Counted from the first letter of the stretch, positions 7,494-16,557 are shown. The stretch: 62,641 bases of DNA from Cytophagaceae bacterium (GCA_002710685.1 PALD01000046.1:1-62641); one strand, 5' to 3'. Made by a program: numbers and translations. Notes: a model not told the origin generated them from the sequence alone.

Positions 7494-10424
7494 TTAAAAA
7501 GTTAAATTGGCACCCACGATTATATTGCGCGTCTGTGGATATGTCCCAAAATCAACGCCCTGTACCGTATTGCTCCCGCCAAAGGCATTTACCTCTGGGT
7601 CAAAGCCCGAATAATCTGTGATGGTAAAGAGGTTTTCACCCGTTGCATATAATTTTAAGGTAGAAAGGTGCAGGGTCTCCAAGATAGGAGCGGGCAGGTT
7701 ATAACTTAATGTAATTGCCTTGAACCTTAAGTATGAACCGTCTTCAACAAAGCGGGTGGATATTCTTGAATTGTCCGTATTACCCACTACCGCACGTGGG
7801 ATGTTTGTGATATCGCCCGGTTGCCTCCAGCGGTTGAGCACGGCCGCACTTTGGTTTTTACTATCAATCATGCCCTCAGTCTCTATGCGTGTAGCATTGA
7901 ATAGATCATTGCCCTGCGAACCTTGCAAAAAGACGTTGAGCCCAAAGTTTTTATAACTGAAGGTATTGGTAAAACCATACGTAAAATCAGGGTTGGGGTC
8001 GCCTATGATCCTCCTGTCATCAGCAGAAGGTGAGAAGGTTGACTCTCCATCTTGGGTAATGTAATACGCATCACCTGTTTGTGGGTCAACACCTCCCCAA
8101 ATATAACCGTAAAAAACACCCAGCGGCTCACCCTGGCGCACAAGGCTAACCTCGCCACGGCCGGCAATACCACCATAAAAAATCTCTTGCCCCACAACGT
8201 TGATCACCTTGTTGCGGTTAAATGATATATTGAAGTTTGAGTTCCATGTAAATACATCGTTATTGACGATATAGCCATTTACCGAAAATTCAATACCCTT
8301 GTTCTCCAGTTCGCCCACATTTTGCACGGCACTGTCAAAACCGGTACCACGAGGAAGCGGTGCGCTTAATAACAAATCACGTGTGCGCTTATGGTATGCG
8401 TCAATGGTAAAGTTTAGCCTGTTGGCAAAAAGACTGAGGTCAAGGCCTATGTTGGTTTGCTCAGATTCTTCCCATTTTAAGGATTCATTCTCAATGGAAG
8501 CCGGATATGTCCCTGGCTGTACGGTACCGCCAAAGGGGTAGTTGCCACCACTACCTACCCTTCCATAATATGCATAATTGCCCACGTTATCATTACCCAC
8601 GATACCATAACCGGCACGTAGTTTAAGGTCTGAAACCGCATCAACGTTTTCCATGAAGGCTTCGTTAGAAATCCTCCATCCTAGGGAGAAGGAGGGGAAA
8701 TAGCCCCATTGCTCCTGTGGCCCAAAGTTGCTTGAACCATCAGCCCTGAAGTTTGCAGTGACCAGATATTTATTTTGATAATCATAGTTTATCCTTCCCA
8801 AAAACGAGGCATTTGCCTTTTCTGCCTTGTCAGCGGTAGCGGTGATGATTTCTGAACCGGCATTGGGCGTCGTTACTTCCGCGGAAGCGAAATTCCTGCG
8901 CTCGATACTGCTATTTTCCCAACGGAACTTTTGATAGACAGAACCTACCAGGGCATCAATTTTATGGTCACCTATCGTGGTCTTATAGGACAGGGTGTTG
9001 TCCCAGATAAAATAGTTTGACAGGTTTGTATTGTACCGGCTTATACCCTTAGTCGCACGGCCATAACTCGTCTTGAATGGATCTAGGAAATAATCATAAC
9101 GCCCGTTGCCGTAGTCTATACCGTAATTAGTGCGCAGTTTAAGATCCTTGATGAACTCAACTTCGGCATACACGTTGCCCAGCAAGCGTTGCAGGTTGTA
9201 TTCTCGCTGGGAGGCATCAGTACTGCTTATGGGGTTTTCCCAGTCCTGAAACGGGTTGCTGGTAAACGTCCCATCTTCATTGTAGATACCTATGTTAGGC
9301 GGGGTTGAAAGCACGCCCAGCAGCACACCTCCCTGGTTCACGGCCTGGTTATCATTTACATCAACATCTGAGTATTGTGTGTATGTAAGATTTGTTCCCA
9401 GCTCCAGCCAGTCAGTCACTTCTTGTGAAAAGTTGACCTTGAAGTTATACCGTTTTGCCTCAGCGCTGCGCACGGCACCTTTTTGGTCAACCATACCCCC
9501 AGAGACATAATATTTTGAGCCGTTGTTGTTTCCAGAAACCGATAATTGATAGTTCTGAGAAATTCCCGTTTCAAATACAAGGTTTTGCCAATCATTGTTC
9601 TGAGTATATTGAGACCAATCTGTGTTATACCCCATCTCTGTCATCAAATCGCGGTATTGCTCAGCATTGAGTACGGGCAGCGTGTTCCACACATCAGAAA
9701 AGCCCACATAGGCATCCACTGAAACCGTGGGTTTTGCAGTTTTACCCCTCTTTGTGGTAATCAGGACAACCCCGTTAGCTCCCTGAGCACCATAAATGGC
9801 CGCTGATGAAGCATCCTTGAGAACTGAGATGTTCTCGATATCAGCAGGGTTTATGGAGCGCGTGTCAGTAGTGGGCACGCCGTCCACCACATATAAAGGG
9901 TCTGACCCAGCCGTGATGGAGTTTGTTCCGCGGATGCGTACATTAAAACCCGCCGATGGCTTGCCCGAGCTTGAGATTACCTGTACCCCGGCCGCCTGGC
10001 CCTGCAGGATATTCCCCACGCTATTGTTAGCCCTATCCTCAAAAGATTCTGAGTCAACCGTAGAGACAGAACCGGTGATATCACCCTTGCGCTGTGTACC
10101 ATATCCCACAACCACCACTTCTGAAAGTGACTCTGTATTTTCCGCAAGGGCCACATTTATGCTTTGTTGTGTACCCACGGTAATCTCCTGGGGAGTAAAA
10201 CCTACATATGAAAAAACCAGCACATCACTTGAAGTTGCCGTGATTTCATAATTGCCGTCAAAATCAGTAACCGAACCTGTATTGCTGCCCTTAACAGAAA
10301 TATTGACACCAGGTATGGGTGAACCATCAGCCTCCATCGTTACTGTACCCGTAATCGTTGATTGAGCTTTCGCCAAAAAGGAAAGACTCAAAAAACCAAT
10401 TAACAAATAATAATTTATTCGCAT
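7494..10424 (-). CDS. SusC-like TonB-dependent outer-membrane transporter
   Basis: A 976-residue SusC/RagA transporter. The Sec signal (1-21, ending FLAKAQ) is followed by a carboxypeptidase-D-like domain (GTVTMEADGSPIPGVNISV, about 26-100), the plug with VVVVGYGTQRKGDITGSVS and NVGDIL-like TonB segments, then the beta-barrel ending in a typical aromatic C-terminus (IIVGANLTF). It imports glycan pieces with energy from TonB. It is the first gene of the five-gene locus, divergent from a sensor/regulator. The length is at the short end of the family but no domain is missing. A CTTCCGCGGAAG palindrome lies inside the gene at 8876. Confidence 0.95.
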   Translation of the reverse strand: MRINYYLLIGFLSLSFLAKAQSTITGTVTMEADGSPIPGVNISVKGSNTGSVTDFDGNYEITATSSDVLVFSYVGFTPQEITVGTQQSINVALAENTESLSEVVVVGYGTQRKGDITGSVSTVDSESFEDRANNSVGNILQGQAAGVQVISSSGKPSAGFNVRIRGTNSITAGSDPLYVVDGVPTTDTRSINPADIENISVLKDASSAAIYGAQGANGVVLITTKRGKTAKPTVSVDAYVGFSDVWNTLPVLNAEQYRDLMTEMGYNTDWSQYTQNNDWQNLVFETGISQNYQLSVSGNNNGSKYYVSGGMVDQKGAVRSAEAKRYNFKVNFSQEVTDWLELGTNLTYTQYSDVDVNDNQAVNQGGVLLGVLSTPPNIGIYNEDGTFTSNPFQDWENPISSTDASQREYNLQRLLGNVYAEVEFIKDLKLRTNYGIDYGNGRYDYFLDPFKTSYGRATKGISRYNTNLSNYFIWDNTLSYKTTIGDHKIDALVGSVYQKFRWENSSIERRNFASAEVTTPNAGSEIITATADKAEKANASFLGRINYDYQNKYLVTANFRADGSSNFGPQEQWGYFPSFSLGWRISNEAFMENVDAVSDLKLRAGYGIVGNDNVGNYAYYGRVGSGGNYPFGGTVQPGTYPASIENESLKWEESEQTNIGLDLSLFANRLNFTIDAYHKRTRDLLLSAPLPRGTGFDSAVQNVGELENKGIEFSVNGYIVNNDVFTWNSNFNISFNRNKVINVVGQEIFYGGIAGRGEVSLVRQGEPLGVFYGYIWGGVDPQTGDAYYITQDGESTFSPSADDRRIIGDPNPDFTYGFTNTFSYKNFGLNVFLQGSQGNDLFNATRIETEGMIDSKNQSAAVLNRWRQPGDITNIPRAVVGNTDNSRISTRFVEDGSYLRFKAITLSYNLPAPILETLHLSTLKLYATGENLFTITDYSGFDPEVNAFGGSNTVQGVDFGTYPQTRNIIVGANLTF
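8876..8887. repeat. Iterated palindrome CTTCCGCGGAAG, copy in susC
   Basis: A perfect 12-bp palindrome within coding sequence. The same 12-mer recurs at 20769 and 26769. Confidence 0.8.
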
Positions 10425-10454
10425 AGAATTGAATTAAGTATGAATTTGAACTTT

Positions 10455-10491
10455 CGCAAACCTTTTCGAAAACATATCGATAACGTTTGCG
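10455..10491. promoter_or_regulatory. Inverted repeats in the susC 5' leader (candidate operator)
   Basis: CGCAAAC (10455-10461) and GTTTGCG (10485-10491) form a perfect inverted repeat. A nested imperfect palindrome runs over 10467-10491 (CGaAAAC...GTTTgCG). It lies 30-70 bp upstream of the susC ATG and downstream of a minus-strand TACTTTG box (about 10516-10522). It could be an operator or a leader hairpin. The remaining intergenic DNA (10425-10768) is AT-rich with no gene. Confidence 0.4.
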
Positions 10492-10629
10492 GTTTCTGTT
10501 ATTATTTTGAGAATGCAAAGTAGATTTTGAATAGCTTGTTTGTGAATTTCGCACTACACTTCGATTACTTCATCCTCAACACGACATACTTCAACGCCAC
10601 TTCATCAATTTTAAATGATTGATTATGTG

Positions 10630-10657
10630 ATACTTAATTTTTAAAAAAATTAAGTAT
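10630..10657. promoter_or_regulatory. 28-bp perfect AT-rich palindrome in the divergent PUL promoter region
   Basis: A 13-bp arm ATACTTAATTTTT (10630-10642), 2-nt centre, and the exact complementary arm (10645-10657). It abuts TATATTTA (10655-10662), a near-consensus -7 box for the plus-strand regulator. Its position between susC and its probable regulator makes a dimer-binding operator plausible. A cruciform or terminator role is the alternative. Confidence 0.5.
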
Positions 10658-10768
10658 ATTTACCAGCATACTTCCAGCCAAGGCCAATTTTCAATTACCA
10701 CATCAACAATAACAACCCTTTTAAATTCACGTTTTGTAAAATCAAGTTTGGATTTTTGAGAATATGCT

Positions 10769-13675
10769 ATGAGAAGACAACTACTTTTTTTCATTTTTTG
10801 GGTGCTGCTGGCATCTTGGTCATCCCATTCTCAAGAAGAAAATGAGCATGAACTGCTAACGGAATTTGGTCAAGGCCCTATTGTCAAAAAATTTGACCGC
10901 GCCGATTTTAAAGCTGATGCACAGTTCTGGACCGCTGCTGAAGATGATGAAGGTATCATGTACTTTGGCAACAATGACGGTGTGCTCGTCTTTAATGGTA
11001 CTGATTGGCAAAAGGTGGTTTTGCCTAATTCAAGTTCGGTAAGAAGCTTGATACACGCCAGTGACGATACGGTGTATGCTGGTGGTTACAACGACCTTGG
11101 GGTCATTGAGAAAGGGCAGGACGGCATCTATACATTCTTATCATTAAAGGAAAAGCTGGGACTTGCGGGAACAGATTTTGAAAACGTGTGGCAAGCCTCA
11201 CGCATAGGCGATAAAATCATCTTTCGCACTTTTAAGTTCCTTCTCATCTATGATGGTCAAAACCTTACTAAAGTTCCTGCTGCAAATACATTCTTAAAAT
11301 CCTCGGTAATCGATAATAGGTTTTTTGTCAATGATGCCGGCCTGGGCATTTTTGAACTCGACCTCAAGACACTCCAGCTCAAGCAGGTTGTATCTGCACG
11401 GGATTTTGACAACGAGAGAATAGTGGATATCTTCAAGGCAGGCACCCATCCTTTTTTGCTCACGACTTCTGGAAAACTGTACAAGACCACCCTTGATGAT
11501 ACACCCACAACCTTTATAAAAGATATATTCCCCGGGAGTTCAGACCAAGGGATACATATGATAGCACAAGGCGACAACAGGTTTTTAATAGGTACGCTGA
11601 GTAGCGGGGTAATGCAACTGCAGCCCCAGGAAGATTCATTTAAGGTATCCACGCTCCCGCATTTGCCCAACAAGACCGTGCTCAACCTTTACAAAACCAG
11701 CAATGGCAATGTCTGGGCACTTTTTGACAATGGGCTGGCGCTACTGGATTACAACAACCCGAGAACGGTGCTTTTTGAAGATGCCTCAGTATATGATGTG
11801 TTGATCATCAATAAAAAAATCTACATCGCCACAAACCAGGGAGTGTATGTTTCAAAGGTTACGCAGGATAATGCTTCTCTTGATTTTTTACGTATTCCAG
11901 GATTAGAAGGACAAGCCTGGACGCTCAATCAATTTGACGGGGATATCCTCGTGGGGCACGATAAAGGAATTTTTCAAATACGTGATGGTACAGTAAAAAA
12001 AATAGGACAGCCCAACGGTTTCTGGAAGGTGATAAAAGCAACACCCACGGCCTACCTGGCATGCAGCTATGATGGCCTTTACAAATTGACCCGTAATGAC
12101 AAGACCTGGACACTGGGCAACAAAATAAGGGGATTTGATGAGTCTAGCCGCGATATACTTGCCGCTGAGGCCCACAACACCTTCTGGATCTGTCATGGGT
12201 ATAAAGGTATCTACCGCGTTACCCTGGACGAGTCATTGAGCAGGGCCACGGCCATAGACCATTTTACTGATAACAATGGGCTGCCATCACCCTTTAACAT
12301 CAACGTTTTTAAATATGATGGGCATACCGTTTTTACCACAAATGCAGGCATCTATACCTTTGATGAGTCCAGTAAGGGTTTCACTCCATTCACACCATTG
12401 AACACCATACTTGATACCGCGCGCAATACAAGAAAAATCGTGGACCGTGATAGTAGGACCTGGGTGATAGAAGATGACGAAGTGGCCTACTTTACAAAGG
12501 CAGCCTCAACACCCATGGTGGTAAGCGACCCATTTCTAGAAACAAAGGGCACCTTTAACCGGGGGATGGAAACCATTTACCCCGTCAATGAAAACCAGGT
12601 GATTTTTGGCACACATTCAGGGCTTTACCTGTACAAGACACAGGTCAACACAAGCAGTGGCATGGTAAAAACCACGTTTAACCAGATTACCTATACCACT
12701 CAAGACAGCACATATTTTCTTCCGCTTAGCGCGAAAGACACTCTTGTGGAACTACCTGAAAACACCACCAGTGTCCGCTTTGCGTTTGCTGCACCTCAAA
12801 TGCCCAACTCCCTCCCCAATCAATTTCGCTTTAAGCTAGAAAATGTTGAAAACAATTTTTCTGAATGGCAATCCCTGAATTTTAAGGAATACAACCTGCT
12901 TACCCCGGGCAACTACACCTTTAAAGTACGCGGAAAAAACGCACTGGGCATTGCTAGTAGAGAGGCAAGTTACAGTTTCAGGATCCTACCCCCATGGTAC
13001 AAAACAGGCGTTGCCTATGTAGTATATGTGGTTTTTGGCATACTTGCAGCAGCCATCATGGTACGCTGGGTAAAAAGGAAGATCGAGAAAGAAAATGAAA
13101 AGACAAAACAACAGGAACAACGTGCAAATCGCCTGCTTAAACTAGAGCTTGAACAATTAAGACTGGAGCGTGACAAAGCGCAAATCAAGGAAGACAAGGA
13201 ACACCTGGAGCAGGACATCCTGAAGAAGAGCAAGGAACTGGCAAATTATACCATGCACCTGGTAAACAAGAGCCAGCTTTTTGAGAATATCGAGGAAGAA
13301 TTAAAAGACCTGCGCTCCTCGCTCAAGACCAAAGGCAACCGGCAGAAAGTGCTGGGTATTTTCCAAAAACTCCGCCAGCATAAGGTAGATGAAGAATATA
13401 TGAAGGTATTTGATGAAAATTTTGAGAATATCCACCAGAAGTTCTTTATAAACCTGGAACAAGAACTGCCAGGCATGTCACCCCGTGACCGTCGCCTTGC
13501 CGCATTTATAAAAATGGGCCTGACCAATAAAGAAATCGCGCCCCTCCTCAATATTTCGGTACGGGGAGTTGAAACGGCGCGCTACAGGATGCGCCAAAAG
13601 TTGAACCTGGAACATGATGAGAACCTGATGACCTTTCTGGAGAACCTCTCAGATACCAGAGCACCCCTTATTTAA
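10769..13675 (+). CDS. Membrane-spanning two-domain sensor and LuxR-type HTH regulator of the PUL
   Basis: 968 residues with a signal peptide (1-21, WSSHSQ) and a periplasmic seven/fourteen-blade type beta-propeller of Reg_prop-like repeats (about 40-600: MYFGNNDGVLVFNG, TNQGVYVSKV). A Y_Y_Y domain follows (about 655-740, FRFKLENVENNFSEWQSL, YTFKVRGKNALG), then one TM helix (about 746-766), a long charged coiled coil (about 768-890) and a C-terminal LuxR-like HTH (about 903-957, SPRDRRLAAF, TNKEIAPLLNISVRGVE). There is no histidine kinase or receiver, so it is not a classical HTCS. It resembles the SusR-type one-protein sensors. It is divergent from susC, so it probably senses an oligosaccharide in the periplasm and activates the locus. 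That last point is inference. Confidence 0.88.
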   Translation: MRRQLLFFIFWVLLASWSSHSQEENEHELLTEFGQGPIVKKFDRADFKADAQFWTAAEDDEGIMYFGNNDGVLVFNGTDWQKVVLPNSSSVRSLIHASDDTVYAGGYNDLGVIEKGQDGIYTFLSLKEKLGLAGTDFENVWQASRIGDKIIFRTFKFLLIYDGQNLTKVPAANTFLKSSVIDNRFFVNDAGLGIFELDLKTLQLKQVVSARDFDNERIVDIFKAGTHPFLLTTSGKLYKTTLDDTPTTFIKDIFPGSSDQGIHMIAQGDNRFLIGTLSSGVMQLQPQEDSFKVSTLPHLPNKTVLNLYKTSNGNVWALFDNGLALLDYNNPRTVLFEDASVYDVLIINKKIYIATNQGVYVSKVTQDNASLDFLRIPGLEGQAWTLNQFDGDILVGHDKGIFQIRDGTVKKIGQPNGFWKVIKATPTAYLACSYDGLYKLTRNDKTWTLGNKIRGFDESSRDILAAEAHNTFWICHGYKGIYRVTLDESLSRATAIDHFTDNNGLPSPFNINVFKYDGHTVFTTNAGIYTFDESSKGFTPFTPLNTILDTARNTRKIVDRDSRTWVIEDDEVAYFTKAASTPMVVSDPFLETKGTFNRGMETIYPVNENQVIFGTHSGLYLYKTQVNTSSGMVKTTFNQITYTTQDSTYFLPLSAKDTLVELPENTTSVRFAFAAPQMPNSLPNQFRFKLENVENNFSEWQSLNFKEYNLLTPGNYTFKVRGKNALGIASREASYSFRILPPWYKTGVAYVVYVVFGILAAAIMVRWVKRKIEKENEKTKQQEQRANRLLKLELEQLRLERDKAQIKEDKEHLEQDILKKSKELANYTMHLVNKSQLFENIEEELKDLRSSLKTKGNRQKVLGIFQKLRQHKVDEEYMKVFDENFENIHQKFFINLEQELPGMSPRDRRLAAFIKMGLTNKEIAPLLNISVRGVETARYRMRQKLNLEHDENLMTFLENLSDTRAPLI

Positions 13676-13731
13676 CACAACTTCAATAGACAGGAACACT
13701 GTTTTATATCAATTTTAATAAATTTTCTTGA

Positions 13732-13739
13732 TAGGTTTG
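13732..13739 (+). promoter_or_regulatory. Promoter -7 box of oxyR
   Basis: TAGGTTTG is a perfect TAnnTTTG, 26 bp before the oxyR ATG. Just downstream lies a small palindrome GGTAA-TT-TTACC (about 13739-13750), a possible autoregulatory site. Confidence 0.5.
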
Positions 13740-13765
13740 GTAATTTTACCCATCAAACCCTGTTT

Positions 13766-14704
13766 ATGACAATTACCCAGTTAAAATATGTACTTGCCGT
13801 TGCTGAAAATCAAAATTTCACAAAAGCTGCACAAAAGACCTTTGTGACACAGCCCACCTTGAGCATGCAGATACAAAAACTGGAAGATGAACTTGATATC
13901 CAGATTTTTGACCGCAGTAAAAAACCCATTGAACTGACTGACATAGGCAAGAAGATTGTCAATCAAGCCCGGAACATCGTCAACGAGGCAAACCGTATTT
14001 CAGACATTGTTGACCAGCAAAAGGGCTTTATAGGAGGCGAGTTTAAACTAGGGGTAATCCCCACGGTCATGCCCACCCTGTTGCCCATGTTCTTGCGCAA
14101 CTTTATCAACAAGTACCCCAAGGTCAAACTGAGCATTGAAGAATTGCCCACTGAAACCATACTTGAAAAACTGCAGGAAGGCCATCTTGACGCAGCCATT
14201 GCCGCAACCCCGCTGCAACAAGAAAACATCAAGGAACGTCCACTATATTATGAACCCTTCATGGCATACGTGCCATCTAACCACCGCTTGCGCGGAAAAG
14301 ATAAAATAGATGTAAATGACCTGGACCTGGGAGATATGCTCCTGCTGGAGGATGGCCACTGCTTCAGGGACGGCGTCATCAATCTTTGCAAGGCAAGCCG
14401 TGATTATGAAGAAGAGTCCTTTTCGCTTGAAAGCGGAAGTTTTGAAACCATGATCAAACTTGCAGATGAAGGCCTGGGAATGACGCTACTGCCCTACCTG
14501 CACACCCTGGATTTTACAGATAAGGCCAAAAAATCACTGCATTTTTTTAAAGAGCCCATCCCTGCACGCGAGGTAAGCCTGCTATACCATAAAAGCGAAT
14601 TGAAAATGCAGATTATTGAAGTTCTGCGCACCACCATTGCCGGTGTGGTTAAGGGTGCCATTGCATTTCAAAATGTAAAAATCATAAGCCCACTCGCCCG
14701 GTAA
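13766..14704 (+). CDS. oxyR: OxyR, peroxide-sensing LysR-family regulator
   Basis: 312 residues. An N-terminal winged HTH of the LysR type (3-60: ITQLKYVLAVAENQNFTKAA, TQPTLSMQIQKLEDEL) is followed by a substrate-binding-like domain (from about 90). Two cysteines at 199 (EDGHCFRD) and 208 (INLCKA) fall at the same numbers as the redox pair Cys199/Cys208 of E. coli OxyR, in the same sequence context. This supports a true H2O2 sensor rather than a generic LysR protein. It normally activates catalase, Dps and peroxiredoxin genes, none of which are adjacent here. It is monocistronic, with its own -7 box. Confidence 0.92.
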   Translation: MTITQLKYVLAVAENQNFTKAAQKTFVTQPTLSMQIQKLEDELDIQIFDRSKKPIELTDIGKKIVNQARNIVNEANRISDIVDQQKGFIGGEFKLGVIPTVMPTLLPMFLRNFINKYPKVKLSIEELPTETILEKLQEGHLDAAIAATPLQQENIKERPLYYEPFMAYVPSNHRLRGKDKIDVNDLDLGDMLLLEDGHCFRDGVINLCKASRDYEEESFSLESGSFETMIKLADEGLGMTLLPYLHTLDFTDKAKKSLHFFKEPIPAREVSLLYHKSELKMQIIEVLRTTIAGVVKGAIAFQNVKIISPLAR

Positions 14705-14705
14705 T

Positions 14706-14729
14706 AAAAAAGCCCCACTTTCGTGAGGC
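14706..14729 (-). terminator. Terminator of the small conserved gene 14743-14940
   Basis: Read on the minus strand, GCCTCAC-GAAA-GTGGGGC (one mismatch) is followed by a run of six T. It ends the minus-strand transcript 14 bp after the stop codon and lies just beyond the oxyR stop. Confidence 0.75.
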
Positions 14730-14742
14730 ATGTTAGATTGAG

Positions 14743-14940
14743 TCATTCGTTTAAATAGATCAATGAATTCTCCAATTCGGGATTTGTTTCACTAAGGGAA
14801 AGAATGTAATCTTTTAACTCTTCGATTTCAAAAGGTAAAAGTCTCTTGACTGCTTTCTTTAACTCCCTGCAAAAAAGTACATAATCAAAACTCACTTTTT
14901 TAAGTATCGTCTTGGTGTACTCAAACATCGCTCTTGCCAT
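14743..14940 (-). CDS. Small conserved flavobacterial protein, function unknown
   Basis: A 65-residue protein beginning MARAMFEYTKTILKKVSF and containing KRLLPFEIEELKDYI and a polar C-terminus NSLIYLNE. From memory, short proteins with this TKTVLKKVSFD / LLPYEIEEL pattern recur across Flavobacteriia, but I know no function. It is predicted helical and soluble, with no signal. The frame stays open up to 15030, giving 95 residues. I prefer the ATG at 14940 because conservation starts there, and the ATG at 14928 is also possible. It has its own terminator. Confidence 0.7.
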   Translation of the reverse strand: MARAMFEYTKTILKKVSFDYVLFCRELKKAVKRLLPFEIEELKDYILSLSETNPELENSLIYLNE

Positions 14941-15081
14941 ATTTGAATTGAGATTAGGGTTATTGTTAGTGGTTAAGTAGTTGTTTAAGCAATAGTCAGA
15001 ATTCTCAATTAATAGATTAAATATAAGCAAAATGTTAAGTAATTAACGAGCTAAAACGATTATTTAACAAAAATAATTCAA

Positions 15082-15882
15082 TTAAAAACGGTTATCACCG
15101 TCAAGCAGATTACCCAGTCCCCCCAGTATACTGCCTTCTCCCTTGTCTTTACCTCCCATTTTTGGTGCAGCTGCAATCACCCGGTTTGCCAGCCTGCTAA
15201 AGGGAAGGGATTGTATGTAAACGGTACCCGGGCCCGTGAGGGTCGCAAAAAATACCCCTTCTCCACCAAAAAGTGTATTTTTTATACCACCCACAAACTC
15301 GATATCATAGTTGACCGATGCATCAAAACCCACGATGCACCCTGTATCTACCTTAAGCCTTTCTCCCGGTAAAAGTTCTTTTTTCATCATGGTGCCGCCA
15401 GCATGTACAAAGGCCATCCCGTCACCTTCAAGCTTCTGCATGATAAAACCCTCACCACCAAACAGCCCGCGGCCCAACCTCCTGGAAAATTCTATCCCTA
15501 TGGAGACACCCTTTGCCGCACATAAAAAGGCATCCTTTTGACAAATGAACTTACCGCCATTGAGGGACAGGTCAAGTGGGATGATCTTACCTGGATAAGG
15601 AGAAGCAAAGGTTACCTTTTTCTTTCCCATGATGGTATTGTAAAAAACGGTCATAAAAAGGCTCTCGCCCGTAAGCAACCGTTTTCCAGCACCAAATATC
15701 TTGCCCATAAAGCTGGAGTCGTTCTTAGACCCATCGCCAAAGATGGTTTCCATCTTGATGCCATCTTCCATGGTCATGAAGGTCCCGGGTTCAGCAATGA
15801 CACCTTCCTGCGGGTCAAGCTCAACCTCCACAAATTGCATTTCCTCTCCATATATTTTGTAGTCAATCTCGTGTGCGGTCAT
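15082..15882 (-). CDS. TIGR00266/AIM24 family protein
   Basis: 266 residues with the AIM24-type beta-helical fold: VELDPQEGVIAEPGTFMTM, SFMGKIFGAGKRLLTGES, KGVSIGIEFSRRLGRGLFGGEG, GFDASVNYDIEFVGG and a glycine-rich tail (GGLGNLLDGD). There is no signal peptide. The bacterial family has no settled biochemical role. The mitochondrial homologue AIM24 is linked to inner-membrane organisation. It lies 70 bp from a DUF4442 gene in the same direction, so the two could share a transcript. Length is normal. Confidence 0.88.
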   Translation of the reverse strand: MTAHEIDYKIYGEEMQFVEVELDPQEGVIAEPGTFMTMEDGIKMETIFGDGSKNDSSFMGKIFGAGKRLLTGESLFMTVFYNTIMGKKKVTFASPYPGKIIPLDLSLNGGKFICQKDAFLCAAKGVSIGIEFSRRLGRGLFGGEGFIMQKLEGDGMAFVHAGGTMMKKELLPGERLKVDTGCIVGFDASVNYDIEFVGGIKNTLFGGEGVFFATLTGPGTVYIQSLPFSRLANRVIAAAPKMGGKDKGEGSILGGLGNLLDGDNRF

Positions 15883-15952
15883 TATTATAAGATTTTAATA
15901 GTTGATGAATATTTATCTAATACGTATTCATTAAACCCATTTTGTTACAACC

Positions 15953-16408
15953 TTATTGTTTTGCCTTGACCGTCCATTCAAATTTAAATGTACTCACCAC
16001 AACACCATCTACATTGACCCCCACGGCCTCCATCCAGCAAGTATGTCCCCCGCCCGTTTCAACCGCTTTCTTTATGGTATTCCTTATCAGTTCACCATCC
16101 TTGCAGGTAAACGTGATTTTACCGGTGGCTTTTTTGGTGAAAACCGCATTGTTTTGCGCCACGAGCATGGAAATACGCTTACCAGATTCTTGAATCTCAC
16201 GCATCACCAATGCCCCTGTGCTCATCTCTGCGGCCATACCCTGCACGGCCCAGAACATGGATTTAAACGGATTTTGATTGAGCCATTTGAGCTTTACCGT
16301 TACCACGCAAAAACCATTATTGATTTCCTTGACCCTAACGCCGGTAAACCAGGCTGCAGGCAGCTTGAGCATCATGAATTTATTTATTTTAGAGGGTGTG
16401 AGTGCCAT
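15953..16408 (-). CDS. DUF4442 hotdog-fold protein (thioesterase-like)
   Basis: 151 residues matching DUF4442 (PF14539), a group of the 4-hydroxybenzoyl-CoA thioesterase hotdog superfamily. Typical are LKWLNQNPFKSMFWAVQGMAAE, the region that corresponds to the hotdog central helix, and the strand RISMLVAQNNAVFTKKATGK. Family knowledge suggests binding or hydrolysis of an acyl thioester. The substrate is unknown and no catalytic acid can be assigned with certainty. It is transcribed on the minus strand, divergent from the DUF4870 gene with 149 bp between them. Confidence 0.8.
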   Translation of the reverse strand: MALTPSKINKFMMLKLPAAWFTGVRVKEINNGFCVVTVKLKWLNQNPFKSMFWAVQGMAAEMSTGALVMREIQESGKRISMLVAQNNAVFTKKATGKITFTCKDGELIRNTIKKAVETGGGHTCWMEAVGVNVDGVVVSTFKFEWTVKAKQ

Positions 16409-16506
16409 ATTTATGAGTTGTGGTTTACCTCAAAGATAGGGTTTGTTGCACGATTTTCATCAAAAGGAACATTTGTTAAACAAAAGTTAAAATATGGTAC
16501 TATGTT

Positions 16507-16538
16507 TTGCAAACTACCTTCTTTTAACCATATATTTG
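16507..16538 (+). promoter_or_regulatory. Consensus promoter of the DUF4870-PspC cluster
   Basis: TTG (16507-16509), a 21-nt spacer and TATATTTG (16531-16538) are the best plus-strand match to the Bacteroidota promoter in this window. They lie 19 bp before the DUF4870 start. Confidence 0.65.
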
Positions 16539-16557
16539 CATAAGAAATTAATAAGCA

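Noticed and set aside
15956..16543. 195-residue plus-strand frame opposite the DUF4442 gene
   Set aside because: It covers the antisense of a recognised family and has no start or domain support.
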